Source: Chthoniobacterales bacterium
GTDB lineage: Bacteria > Verrucomicrobiota > Verrucomicrobiia > Chthoniobacterales > UBA10450
Reading direction: 5' to 3'
Assembly (NCBI GenBank): GCA_013695925.1
Contig: JACCZO010000109.1
Coordinates: forward strand, 1-9,665
Length of the DNA: 9,665 nt
The notes beneath the pieces are model-generated. The model saw only the letters and a program-made list of their open reading frames with translations. It made no database searches and was not told the origin of the DNA. This document shows, piece by piece, positions 1 to 7,208 of this stretch (the stretch's first letter is position 1; each line of letters starts with the position of its first letter). Position numbers and translations under genes: made by a program.

Positions 1-2
1 CG

Positions 3-800
3 GTGCTTGGCCTCTCTCCGTTGCCGGACCGGCTGATTCTTTTTCCGACGACCGAACGGATCGATCCCGGGGGAGCGACCCGGAAGGCCGTCGCCTTTGC
101 CGGCGGCGAAGTCGAAATCTGGCGCGCTGCCTCCAATCGCGCGCGCAGCAGCGGCCGGCCCGACTTTTATGTCCTCCGTTTTTATGGCAATGCCGACCGC
201 GCGGAATACTGGCCCGCGGAGGAAGCGGAGATGTGGAACGGGCGCGCGGTGGAAGTCTGGGGAGTGAACTATCCCGGGTTTGGCGGCAGCACCGGCCCGA
301 CGCGGCTGGCGCAACTTGGCCCCGCCGGTCTCGCCGCGTTCGACGCCCTACGGCAGGAGGCGCAGGAACGTCCGATCGTCGTTTTCGGCACCAGCCTGGG
401 CACGACGGTCGCCCTGCATATCGCCGCGCAGCGTCCGCTGGCGGGCCTGATTCTGCAAAATCCGCCGCCGATTCGGGAAATGATTCACCGCCAGTTTGGC
501 TGGTGGAACCTCGGGTTGCTGACCGGCCCGCTGGCGCGAAAAATTCCGGCGGACCTGGACAGCATCGCGAATGCGAGGGCGGCGCGCGGCCGCGCCATCT
601 TCCTGCTGGCGGAAGCGGATGAAGTCGTGGCGCCGCGTTTTCAGGCGCTGGTGGTGGCGGCGTATGGCGGCGAAAAACGCCTCATCCATTTGCCGGAAGC
701 GGAGCACAATTCTCCGCTGGACGATCCTGGCCTAACGAAACTGAACCAGGCGATGGATTGGCTGCTAGGGCGCGTGGCGCCGACCGACATCGCCCCTTAA
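3..800 (+). CDS. alpha/beta hydrolase (BEM46-like serine hydrolase), possibly 5'-partial
   Basis: Predicted serine hydrolase of the alpha/beta fold; the substrate cannot be read from sequence. The nucleophile elbow G-T-S-L-G puts the catalytic Ser at residue 131. A likely acid is Asp206 in EADEVV and the His is 235 in EAEHNSP, which gives the family's Ser-Asp-His order and spacing. An early FYGNA stretch (about residue 60) and NYPGFGGSTG (about 90-100) match the oxyanion-loop region and strand 4 turn of BEM46/ABHD13-like hydrolases. The frame is open to the window edge and the first usable codon is a GTG at position 3, so the true start, perhaps with a signal peptide, may lie outside. The last codons end in a TTAA that meets the 3' end of the decayed anchor gene on the other strand. 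CTA-ACG near the 3' end is an unusual codon pair for this GC-rich gene. Family call is firm; function is unknown. Confidence 0.85.
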   Translation: MLGLSPLPDRLILFPTTERIDPGGATRKAVAFAGGEVEIWRAASNRARSSGRPDFYVLRFYGNADRAEYWPAEEAEMWNGRAVEVWGVNYPGFGGSTGPTRLAQLGPAGLAAFDALRQEAQERPIVVFGTSLGTTVALHIAAQRPLAGLILQNPPPIREMIHRQFGWWNLGLLTGPLARKIPADLDSIANARAARGRAIFLLAEADEVVAPRFQALVVAAYGGEKRLIHLPEAEHNSPLDDPGLTKLNQAMDWLLGRVAPTDIAP

Positions 801-1091
801 AAAAAAGCGCAGATCGTGCCTGACCCCGCTGGCGCAGAGCCGGACGTAGACGTCGGAGAAGGCAACCCAGAAGAGACCATCCAGGCCCAAAGCCCGTGCC
901 GATTGTTGAAACATCCCACGCAGGCGTAGGCGCGATAAGCGGTGGGCGATTTCGAAATTGATCGAGGAAACCGCCGACCAGGTGGCGCAGGGAATGACAG
1001 CCAAAGGTGTAGCCGCCGAGGGAGACGACGTTGAGCGCGAGGACGAGCGTGCCCACGCCCATCCCAAACGAAGTCTGGCCGGTCGCAGGAT
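798..1091 (-). pseudogene. decayed 3' fragment of an SDH membrane-anchor gene (copy 1)
   Basis: Minus-strand translation in shifting frames gives GVGTLVLALNVVSLGGYTFG, then YRAYAC, then LFWVAFSDVYVRLCASG. These are the same blocks as residues about 125-222 of the intact anchor at 3383-4051. The nucleotide alignment is about 89% identical over 816-1090 (some 29 substitutions and two gaps by hand). Two single-base deletions, near 954 and near 877, break the frame. The codon aligned with the intact copy's TGA reads TTA. Homology stops sharply at about 1091, so the first 124 codons are missing. It is convergent with the upstream hydrolase and the two ends abut. This is a pseudogene, not a short functional protein. 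Confidence 0.85.
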
Positions 1092-1105
1092 TCAGCCTCT
1101 AAATA

Positions 1106-1124
1106 ATGGCTGGCGGAAAGCCAT
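1106..1124 (-). terminator. possible weak terminator hairpin after the regulator gene
   Basis: ATGGCT and AGCCAT form a perfect 6-bp stem around a 7-nt loop, about 87 nt past the regulator's stop on the minus strand. The following minus-strand bases TATTTAG are only moderately T-rich. A second small GC stem (CCCGG/CCGGG, 1170-1187) lies between it and the gene. Either could end the regulator transcript. Both are short, so this is tentative. Confidence 0.25.
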
Positions 1125-1210
1125 ATAAATTCGTCGCCTAACGAGTTCGGGCAGGCGCGGCTGTGCGCACCCGGGGCAATGTCCGGGCCTTCTGCATTTG
1201 CGCGCAGGTT

Positions 1211-1840
1211 TCAACCGAGCTCAAAACAACATGAAGGCGACGACCCAAGGGTGCAGCGCTGTTTGACCGGTCCGCCAATGATCTCAGTCAGCAATCCCTC
1301 GATGATCAAGCAGGCTTCAGGGTGACCGGCGGTGGTCGCGGCCAGCGGACAACTTTTTCCGCGAATCAAGATCTGGCCGTTCGTCTCGTGAATGGCGGCC
1401 GCACCGCCTATCTTCTTGACCAGGTCCTGGGCGGCGACGAGCCGGTCTTGCCGACTTTTTAATCTGGATTGATCGACTTGTTCCCTGGCCAAGGTTCGCC
1501 CGACCTCGCGCATGCTCGCCCGAAGTTCTCGCAGGCTGAGCCGCTTGGAGATGCTAGAGATCAAGTGATTGAGCACCACGCCGTAGGCCTTGGGAAAAAT
1601 CTGCTCCGCGTCAGAAGTCAGCCCGTAAGCGGCGTGCGGTTTTCGCAGCCCGGGTCTGCTCCCTTCCTGCTGGATGAGACCATCTCGTTCGAGACTGATG
1701 AGATGGGCGCGCACGGCGTTGTCGGTTAATTCCAAAGCGGCCGCAAGTTCGTTCACGGTGCGCGATTCAACCCGCAACAGACTGAGAATTTGACCGCGGG
1801 TGGTCTCGAGAATGCGCTGACGCCATCGTTGTGATTTCAT
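1211..1840 (-). CDS. winged-helix regulator, ArsR/SufR-like (COG2345 type), cysteine-rich C-terminus
   Basis: A 209-residue DNA-binding regulator. Residues about 15-60 form a winged helix (ILSLLRVESRTVNELAAALE, then TDNAVRAHLISLERDGLI), the layout of ArsR/DeoR-type repressors. The C-terminal half carries Cys164 (GKSCPLA), Cys177 (HPEACLI), Cys196 (KQRC) and Cys204-205 (SPSCCFEL). The CPLA...HPEAC...C-F pattern resembles COG2345 proteins, including SufR, whose C-terminal cysteines bind an Fe-S cluster. An iron-sulphur or metal/redox sensor is therefore plausible but inferred. It is divergent from the di-haem cytochrome at 1940 with a 99-bp AT-rich gap, the usual layout for a regulator controlling its neighbour and itself. 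The ATG at 1840 is the first in the frame; no clear Shine-Dalgarno precedes it. Family is likely; ligand and targets are unknown. Confidence 0.8.
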   Translation of the reverse strand: MKSQRWRQRILETTRGQILSLLRVESRTVNELAAALELTDNAVRAHLISLERDGLIQQEGSRPGLRKPHAAYGLTSDAEQIFPKAYGVVLNHLISSISKRLSLRELRASMREVGRTLAREQVDQSRLKSRQDRLVAAQDLVKKIGGAAAIHETNGQILIRGKSCPLAATTAGHPEACLIIEGLLTEIIGGPVKQRCTLGSSPSCCFELG

Positions 1841-1927
1841 GCAAAAGAATGGATTTAAAAAGAACTCAAAATATTTATTGACTAATTAAAAAAGCTCGGC
1901 TTCTTCTCTTTGTTTGGGGTTCTGCGC
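1841..1927. promoter_or_regulatory. AT-rich divergent promoter/operator region
   Basis: This gap between the divergent regulator and cytochrome genes is far more AT-rich than its surroundings, especially 1851-1893. A TTGACT at 1878-1883 on the plus strand could serve as a -35 element, but no good -10 stands 16-18 bp after it. On the minus strand several A/T hexamers could be -10 boxes. A weak dyad, TTTA...TAAA, lies around 1875-1890 and is a candidate operator. Position and composition support a shared control region; exact promoters cannot be fixed. Confidence 0.45.
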
Positions 1928-1934
1928 AAGGAGG
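1928..1934 (+). promoter_or_regulatory. strong Shine-Dalgarno of the cytochrome gene
   Basis: AAGGAGG lies 5 nt before the ATG at 1940 and decides that start over the in-frame TTG at 1910. It is the only canonical ribosome binding site in the window; gspD, the small gene and gspE lack one. Confidence 0.8.
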
Positions 1935-1939
1935 TTCGC

Positions 1940-3298
1940 ATGAAGCATGAGAAGTTATCCGGTTTCTTTCCTCTCTCTAAGCGGCACAAAGTAATGACGG
2001 GGGTCGGCGTCGGTGTGGTGGTCATGTGGCTCCTCGCCGTCAAGCTACTGCCAGTCACCGCACAAACAACCGGCTCTGACGGTGGGAATCAGGATGCAAT
2101 CAGCCGAAATGCCGAGGCGATGTTGGCCGAGGGCAAACAAACCTTCCGCTTCGACACCTTCGGGAGCGAGGCGTTCTGGGGCGATACACTCAAGCTTCAC
2201 GAGGCTGTCGCGCAACTCTCGCCCCGGCAGGCATTGGAGTTGGGCCTGAAAGTCGATGTTGATGCCCTGCCCGCCGAGCTGATCGAGCAGATCAAGCGCG
2301 GCGAGGTGGATCTGGATGATCCGGCTAACACAATCCTTCTCCTGAAACTCAAGTCGGTTGTGGGTGTGACGGGTTTCTTTTCTTCCAACGGAAAAGCGAA
2401 ATCAATCGGGATCCAATGCGCCTTATGCCATTCCACCGTGGACGACACGCTCGCTCCGGGGATCGGCCACCGTCTCGATGCATGGCCAAATCGTGACCTG
2501 AATATCGGCGCCATTGTGGCCACGGCTCCCGATTTAACCGCGTATGTGGAATTGCTCAGAGTTCCCGAGGAGACGGTGCGTCAAGTGCTCAACAGCTGGG
2601 GGCCGGGCAAATTCGACGCCCAGCTCCTTTTGGACGGGAAGGCTTTCCGTCCGGACGGAAAACCCGCCGCGACATTGATCCCTCCCGCTTTCGGCCTCAC
2701 TGGCGTAAACAATCATACCTGGACGGGATCGTGGGGAAACGTCACCTACTGGAACGCTTTTGTCGCCAACCTGGAAATGAATGGCCAAGGCACGTTTTTC
2801 GACCCGCGGCTCGACGATGCCGAGAAATATCCGATCGCGGCCCGAGAACGTTTTGGTCATAAACGTGACCCTAAAGACCTGATCACCGCGAAGCTGCCCG
2901 CCCTTCAGTTTTATCAATTAGCAATCCCAACGCCGAAGCCGCCGCCGAATAGTTTCAATCGTCAACTGGCACTGCGCGGTGAGCGCATTTTTAACAACAA
3001 AGCCAACTGCGCCAGTTGCCACGTGCCGCCGATCTTCACTGAGCCGGGCTGGAATCTGCATAAGGCCGATGAGATCGGGATCGACGATTTCCAGGCCAGT
3101 CGCGCGCCCGACAATCGCTATCGCACGGAACCGTTGCGTGCTCTGTTCGATACCAAGAAGATCCATAAAGGCGGCTTCTACCACGACGGACGCTTTGCGA
3201 CCCTGCTCGATGTCGTTAATCACTACGACACAGCGTTTGGGCTCGGGTTAACCGACGAGGAGAAAACGGCGCTCGTCGAATATTTGAAATCGATTTAA
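1940..3298 (+). CDS. exported di-haem cytochrome c, MauG/CcpA peroxidase-like
   Basis: A 452-residue c-type cytochrome. The start is the ATG at 1940, because a strong AAGGAGG (1928-1934) sits 5 nt before it; the frame could open earlier at a TTG. A basic N-terminus and hydrophobic segment (about 17-40, ending near VTAQ) form a signal peptide or membrane anchor, so it acts in the periplasm. Two haem sites are visible: C-A-L-C-H at 160-164 and C-A-S-C-H at 357-361. The closing GGFYHDGRFATLLDVVNHYD and EKTALVEYLK match the C-terminal part of di-haem cytochrome c peroxidases. The first CxxCH is preceded by about 120 residues (KQTFRFDTFGSEAFWGD onward) not found in classical CcpA, so this belongs to a longer, poorly characterised branch; peroxidase activity is unproven. 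It is convergent with the anchor gene downstream. The strong ribosome site and lower GC contrast with the gsp genes and hint at a different origin. Confidence 0.88.
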   Translation: MKHEKLSGFFPLSKRHKVMTGVGVGVVVMWLLAVKLLPVTAQTTGSDGGNQDAISRNAEAMLAEGKQTFRFDTFGSEAFWGDTLKLHEAVAQLSPRQALELGLKVDVDALPAELIEQIKRGEVDLDDPANTILLLKLKSVVGVTGFFSSNGKAKSIGIQCALCHSTVDDTLAPGIGHRLDAWPNRDLNIGAIVATAPDLTAYVELLRVPEETVRQVLNSWGPGKFDAQLLLDGKAFRPDGKPAATLIPPAFGLTGVNNHTWTGSWGNVTYWNAFVANLEMNGQGTFFDPRLDDAEKYPIAARERFGHKRDPKDLITAKLPALQFYQLAIPTPKPPPNSFNRQLALRGERIFNNKANCASCHVPPIFTEPGWNLHKADEIGIDDFQASRAPDNRYRTEPLRALFDTKKIHKGGFYHDGRFATLLDVVNHYDTAFGLGLTDEEKTALVEYLKSI

Positions 3299-3307
3299 GA
3301 GGCAGAC

Positions 3308-3349
3308 CTGCGCCCGCTGCAAGAGCCCTGGATCGCCGCAGCGCGTCAG
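3308..3349 (+). terminator. imperfect GC hairpin after the cytochrome gene
   Basis: CTGCGCCCGCTGC and GCAGCGCGTCAG can pair as an imperfect stem with a loop of about 17 nt, 10 nt past the cytochrome stop. There is no T-run, so it is not a textbook intrinsic terminator. It sits between two convergent genes, where termination would be expected. Confidence 0.25.
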
Positions 3350-3382
3350 GAGAGGTTGATCACCCCGCTGGCTGGCGAAGAC

Positions 3383-4051
3383 TCACAAAATCCGCCAGTC
3401 GTGCCAGATTCCTGCTGCGCAGAGCCGGATGTAAATGTCGGAGAAGGCGACCCAGAAAAGACTCATCCAGGCCCAAAGCCCGTGCCGATTATTGAAACAT
3501 CCGACGCAGGCGTAGGCGCGATACGCGGTGGGCGATTTGGAAAATTGATCGAGGAAGCCGCCCACGAGATGGCGCAGGGAATGACAGCCAAAGGTGTAGC
3601 CGCCGAGGAGCACGACATTCATCGCAAGGACGAGCGTGCCCACGCCCAACCCGAACGAAGTCTGGCCGGTCGCAGGATCGGTGAACCAGAGCGCTTTCCA
3701 GACGTCATGCGCGAGGACGAGGATGAAGAGCAGCGCGAGGTAGAGAAAATAGCGATGCACGTTCTGCAAGATGAGCGGGAACGAACGCTCCCCGAGGTAG
3801 GTTTTGCGCGGTTCGCCGACGGTGCAGGCGGGCGGGTCCGCCCAGAAAGATTTGTAGTAGGCGCGGGCGAGCATTATAAATTGCTGGGCACGGCCTGCGA
3901 TCACAAGCGGCTGCAGGAGAAATGAGGGTCCGAATACCGGAGGATGGGCGCCTACAGCCCGGCTGGTGCCTGGGATACGGAACTGGCCAAACAGTTTGAG
4001 GAGAAGATTCTGCACTCGCTCCTGCACGGTTTGCAGGAAGCGAAAATCCAT
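3383..4051 (-). CDS. succinate dehydrogenase membrane-anchor subunit, Sdh1 type (orphan copy 2)
   Basis: A 222-residue inner-membrane protein resembling the cytochrome b/anchor subunit that precedes sdhA in Sdh1-type operons (for example the mycobacterial one), where it would hold the SdhAB dimer to the membrane and pass electrons to quinone. Membrane segments are near 101-123 (YFLYLALLFILVLAHDVWKA), 133-156 and 191-210. His99, and His157 and His161 in FGCHSLRHLVGG, are candidate haem or quinone residues. The frame is intact, ending in HDWRIL then TGA. The ATG at 4051 follows GGAGAA very closely. No sdhA or sdhB follows on the minus strand; the convergent cytochrome gene lies there instead. 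A truncated sdhA lies on its 5' side, the reverse of normal order. Whether it is still functional is doubtful. The family comes from recalled motifs and is fairly sure; the subunit role is inferred. Confidence 0.7.
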   Translation of the reverse strand: MDFRFLQTVQERVQNLLLKLFGQFRIPGTSRAVGAHPPVFGPSFLLQPLVIAGRAQQFIMLARAYYKSFWADPPACTVGEPRKTYLGERSFPLILQNVHRYFLYLALLFILVLAHDVWKALWFTDPATGQTSFGLGVGTLVLAMNVVLLGGYTFGCHSLRHLVGGFLDQFSKSPTAYRAYACVGCFNNRHGLWAWMSLFWVAFSDIYIRLCAAGIWHDWRIL

Positions 4052-4150
4052 TTCTCCGGGCTGCTCTTCCCCGGTTTGAGACCGCGCGAGTGCTCGAATT
4101 CAACTGTCGCTTTCGCGATCCCGAGACGCAGGTCATCCTGCCGCGGCTGC

Positions 4151-4467
4151 CGCGCCCCAGGCCTCCAGTTCGCGCACCCGGGCGGGCGCTTCCTTCGCGT
4201 GCAATTCCGCCATCCGCCAATTGTTGACGTATTGCCCGCCGCGCATGGTGTCGGAGAAATGGACCTGCCAGTTGTCGCGATCATCGACGTTGGCGAGCGC
4301 GGCCGCGATCCCGCCTTCCGCCATCACGGTATGCGCTTTGCCTAACAATGACTTGCAGACCATCCGACTTTCACTCCGGTGGCGGAAGCTTCGATGGCCG
4401 CGCGCAAGCCCGCGCCGCCGGCGCCGATGACCAGCACATCGTGAGTGAAAGTGTCGTAGTCGGACAT
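4151..4467 (-). pseudogene. sdhA: truncated, frameshifted 5' fragment of sdhA (succinate dehydrogenase flavoprotein)
   Basis: From ATG at 4467 on the minus strand the translation begins MSDYDTFTHDVLVIGAGGAG, the FAD-binding Rossmann start of SdhA, and continues through EASATGVKVG. Near 4363-4366 one base appears lost: GTC-GGA-TGG reads on to a stop, while the next frame resumes exactly with MVCKSLLGKAHTVMAEGGIA. That block includes the His of HTVMAEGG, which in the family carries covalent FAD. Similarity continues through QVHFSDTMRGGQYVNNW and RVRELEAWGA, then ends at about 4151 with unrelated sequence and a stop at 4133. Only about 105 of some 600 residues remain, so the protein cannot be functional. 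It sits on the 5' side of the anchor gene, although sdhA normally follows the anchor. It is probably debris of a duplicated or rearranged sdh operon. Confidence 0.88.
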
Positions 4468-4892
4468 GGAGAGCGTGCTTCGTTAAAGCGTCGGAGCGGG
4501 CGATGTGCAACGCCTAACTTTCGCCGGCGCCGGTCGCTTCAGGCAAGAATCTGGCGTTCCACTCTCGCGCCCGCCGCCAGACAACATCCAGGAAAGGCGG
4601 CATTGGAAGGCGACAGGTTCTTTGCCAAAGCGCTGTCATGATCAAGGGTGGAACGCCAGGAAAGGGCAGATCGCGTACCGCTTTAAACGCCAGGGTCGCA
4701 GTTGGACCAAGCGCGGCGCTGAACACTTGCTCCAGCTCCTTTGGTTGCAGAGAACGACCAGCACAATTGGACCCACTGGTGGCAAAAAACCGCTTTAGCT
4801 AAAATCAAAGTAAACCCCGGTTGGCCTTCATCCTTTCCACCTCCCAACGGACAGTTGACCAACACTACCGTCGAGCCTTCTCCCTTGGCAAT
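4468..4892. other. 425-bp stretch without a convincing gene, upstream of gspD
   Basis: Several short frames cross this stretch on both strands (for example 4514-4726 minus), but none shows a recognisable domain, a ribosome site or consistent codon bias. A 10-bp palindrome, TTTAGCTAAA, is at 4794-4803; a TAAAAT inside it resembles a -10 box but has no good -35 at the proper distance. It probably holds the gspD promoter and leader. No RNA gene or riboswitch fold was recognised by eye. Confidence 0.5.
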
Positions 4893-7208
4893 ATGGTTGA
4901 CCTTCGCTCGCGAAACAATTACATACAGCCCGTGCTTCGCCGCCTCTATTGCTGCCTCGTTCCCTTACTCATTCTCGCTGTGACGGCTTCGGGTCAGACG
5001 CCGGGCCCGACTCCATTCGTTCCGCCGCGCTCCCTCGACCAGCCCGCCCGGCCCGGCGCGAACCATCGCCCGGTCGACATGGTGACGATGCAATACCCAA
5101 ACAGCGACGTGCTCGACGTCCTGCGTCTCTACGAAAACCTGACCGGCAAAAAGCTCGTCATGGACAACAACGTCCAGGGGAAGGTGAACATTTTCATCGC
5201 CAAGCCAATCCCGCGCGCCGAAGCGATCAACATCATCGAGATGAACCTGGCCCTGAATGGGTTCTCCCTCGTTCCGGTGGGCGGCGACATCGTCGAGGTC
5301 ATCGGGGTAAACAAGAACCCGCGCGCGGCGGCGGTGCCCATCATTTCCGATCCCGCCGACCTGCCGCAGGGCGCGATGGTGGTGAGCTACCTCTTCCGGC
5401 TGAGTTACGCCGACCCGCAGGAATTGCAGCAGGTCCTCTCGCAATATCTGGCCGGCATCGGCGGCCAGGCGCCGATTCTCGCTTTGCCCAAATCGTCCGC
5501 CCTGCTTATCACCCAAAGTTCCGACGTCTTGCGCAAGCTGGTGAAGATGGTCGAGCAGATCGACGTCGCTCCGGCCGAAGTGACGAGTATTTTCATTAAA
5601 CTCGAGCGGGCCGACGCACAGAAGGTGGTCGACATGTTGAAGGAGATCTTCGACAAGGGCGATCAGCCTAACCAACCGGTGAATCGCCGGGTGCGCGGCG
5701 TAATCCCGCCCGGCAACCCGCAGCAGGTGGCCGAGGACGAGGGAGGAGCAGTCCTCTCCGAGGATTCGCTCATCGTGGGCAAAATCAAACTCGAGGCCGA
5801 TGTCCGAACCAACCGCATCCACGTCATCACCCGGCCGGTCAATCTGCCGTTCATCGAGAAGCTGATCGCCGAGTTTGACGCCAACGTCGAGTTTGGCCAA
5901 CCGGTGGTGCGGTCCTTGAAATACATCGCGGCGGCCGACGTTCTCCCGGTGCTGGTCAACGCCTTGACCGAGCCGGGTGACCAGAGTCAGGAAGGGGCGC
6001 AGGGGTTAAACCCAAATCAGCGCAATCAGCCCCGGAACCAGAATTCGCCTAACAATCAGTTTCCCAACAGCACGAGCAACACCGGCACCGGCAGCGAAAA
6101 TACCCTTCAGGTCAGCGAGCAGCTCTCGACCGAACCGACCGACACCACGCCGCAGTCGGTCACGGTCGGCAATACCAAGCTGATCGCCGACGCGCGCGCC
6201 AACGCCATCATCGTCCTCGGCACCCGCGAAGTAGTGGCCAAGGTCTTCAAGATCCTCGACGAGATGGACGTGAAAGCACCGCAGGTCGCGCTGAGCACGG
6301 TCATCGGGGAGTTGCGCCTTTTAAATAACGAAGAGTTTGGGGTCGATTATTTTCTGCAATTTAAGAAAAACAATCTGAGCGGAAACAGCGCGCCGATCGG
6401 GGTGGGCGGCGGAGCGAGCTATACCGGGTCGCCGATCATCGATCCGGCGAGTCTTATTACTTTCCCAGCTTTTGCGAGCCTCCCCGGCGGGCAGGCGACC
6501 GCCTACGTCGCGGCCGGAAACACCCTCGCCGCCATTGTCAAGGCGCTCGATTCAACCGGCCGTTTCCGCACCATTTCGCGCCCGACCGTTTTCACGAGCA
6601 ACAACAAGAAAGCGATCATCGCTTCCGGCACGGAAATTCCCGTCCCGGTCAGCACTTTGAGCGCTTCGACCGGCACGAGCCTGATCAACACCGGGCTCTC
6701 GCAGCAATCCAACATCGAGTTTAAGAAAGTCGCTCTTCAACTCGAGGTCGTTCCTCTAATCAACTCGGAGAAGGAGGTGTCGCTCGATATTTTGCAGAAA
6801 GTCGACAGCGTGGCGGGCACGACAAGGATCGATAACAACAACATTCCGAACATCGCCACCCGCTACATCAAGACAACTGTCTCCGCGCCTAACCGATCGA
6901 CCGTGGTTCTGGGCGGATTGATCATGGATCGCCAGGACCGCGCGCGCACCGGCTTCCCGATTCTGGATCGCCTTCCGGTCATCGGGGCGCTTTTCAGCAA
7001 CACGACCAAAACGAAGGAACGCAACGAGCTCATTGTGCTCATGCGCCCCGAGGTCACCCTGACGAAGCTCGACATGTATCGCCTGCGCGAAAAACAGGAG
7101 GGCAAAACGCATTTCGGTCCCGAACTGGAAGAGGATGATTGTCCCGATTGTCCGGCCGTGATCGATGGAAAAGCTTTGCCGCCCCCGGATCTTCCGATGG
7201 TAAAATGA
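4893..7208 (+). CDS. gspD: type II secretion secretin GspD
   Basis: The outer-membrane secretin ring, 771 residues, through which folded substrates leave the periplasm. The ATG at 4893 is preferred because it gives a standard signal peptide (RR at 16-17, hydrophobic 19-30, cleavage near TASG-QT); a TTG at 4821 would add 24 residues. Visible parts: N0 about 60-138, N1 about 162-225, N2 about 231-332, N3 about 337-460, interrupted by an Asn/Gln/Ser/Thr-rich insert at about 371-432, then the secretin core about 471-735. Core landmarks are TISRPTVFTSNNKKAIIASG, VALQLEVVPLI, STVVLGGLIMD and the end motif PVIGALFSN...NELIVLMRPEV. A C-terminal tail of about 35 residues carries CPDC (Cys750, Cys753). 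No pilotin-binding S-domain is recognised. The stop overlaps the next gene's ATG. A related pilus or competence secretin (PilQ) is less likely given N0-N3 and the adjacent GspE. Confidence 0.93.
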   Translation: MVDLRSRNNYIQPVLRRLYCCLVPLLILAVTASGQTPGPTPFVPPRSLDQPARPGANHRPVDMVTMQYPNSDVLDVLRLYENLTGKKLVMDNNVQGKVNIFIAKPIPRAEAINIIEMNLALNGFSLVPVGGDIVEVIGVNKNPRAAAVPIISDPADLPQGAMVVSYLFRLSYADPQELQQVLSQYLAGIGGQAPILALPKSSALLITQSSDVLRKLVKMVEQIDVAPAEVTSIFIKLERADAQKVVDMLKEIFDKGDQPNQPVNRRVRGVIPPGNPQQVAEDEGGAVLSEDSLIVGKIKLEADVRTNRIHVITRPVNLPFIEKLIAEFDANVEFGQPVVRSLKYIAAADVLPVLVNALTEPGDQSQEGAQGLNPNQRNQPRNQNSPNNQFPNSTSNTGTGSENTLQVSEQLSTEPTDTTPQSVTVGNTKLIADARANAIIVLGTREVVAKVFKILDEMDVKAPQVALSTVIGELRLLNNEEFGVDYFLQFKKNNLSGNSAPIGVGGGASYTGSPIIDPASLITFPAFASLPGGQATAYVAAGNTLAAIVKALDSTGRFRTISRPTVFTSNNKKAIIASGTEIPVPVSTLSASTGTSLINTGLSQQSNIEFKKVALQLEVVPLINSEKEVSLDILQKVDSVAGTTRIDNNNIPNIATRYIKTTVSAPNRSTVVLGGLIMDRQDRARTGFPILDRLPVIGALFSNTTKTKERNELIVLMRPEVTLTKLDMYRLREKQEGKTHFGPELEEDDCPDCPAVIDGKALPPPDLPMVK

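Noticed and set aside
1136..1280. GCCTAAC followed by GC-rich dyads as an integron attC site
   Set aside because: GCCTAAC fits the RYYYAAC core, but no complementary GTTRRRY core lies within attC distance here or at 4512, and no integrase is present.
3356..3925. 189-codon plus-strand frame opposite the anchor gene
   Set aside because: The minus-strand frame has membrane segments and Sdh anchor motifs; the plus frame is a charged, motif-free shadow.
4514..4726. 70-codon minus-strand frame between sdhA relic and gspD
   Set aside because: A faint resemblance to a helical dehalogenase-like segment was considered, but there is no supporting motif, ribosome site or neighbour.
4821..4892. TTG at 4821 as the gspD start
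   Set aside because: It adds 24 residues before an otherwise standard signal peptide; no ribosome site supports it.
4965..5900. 311-codon minus-strand frame opposite gspD
   Set aside because: Shadow of the secretin N-domains; low-complexity charged translation with no recognisable family.
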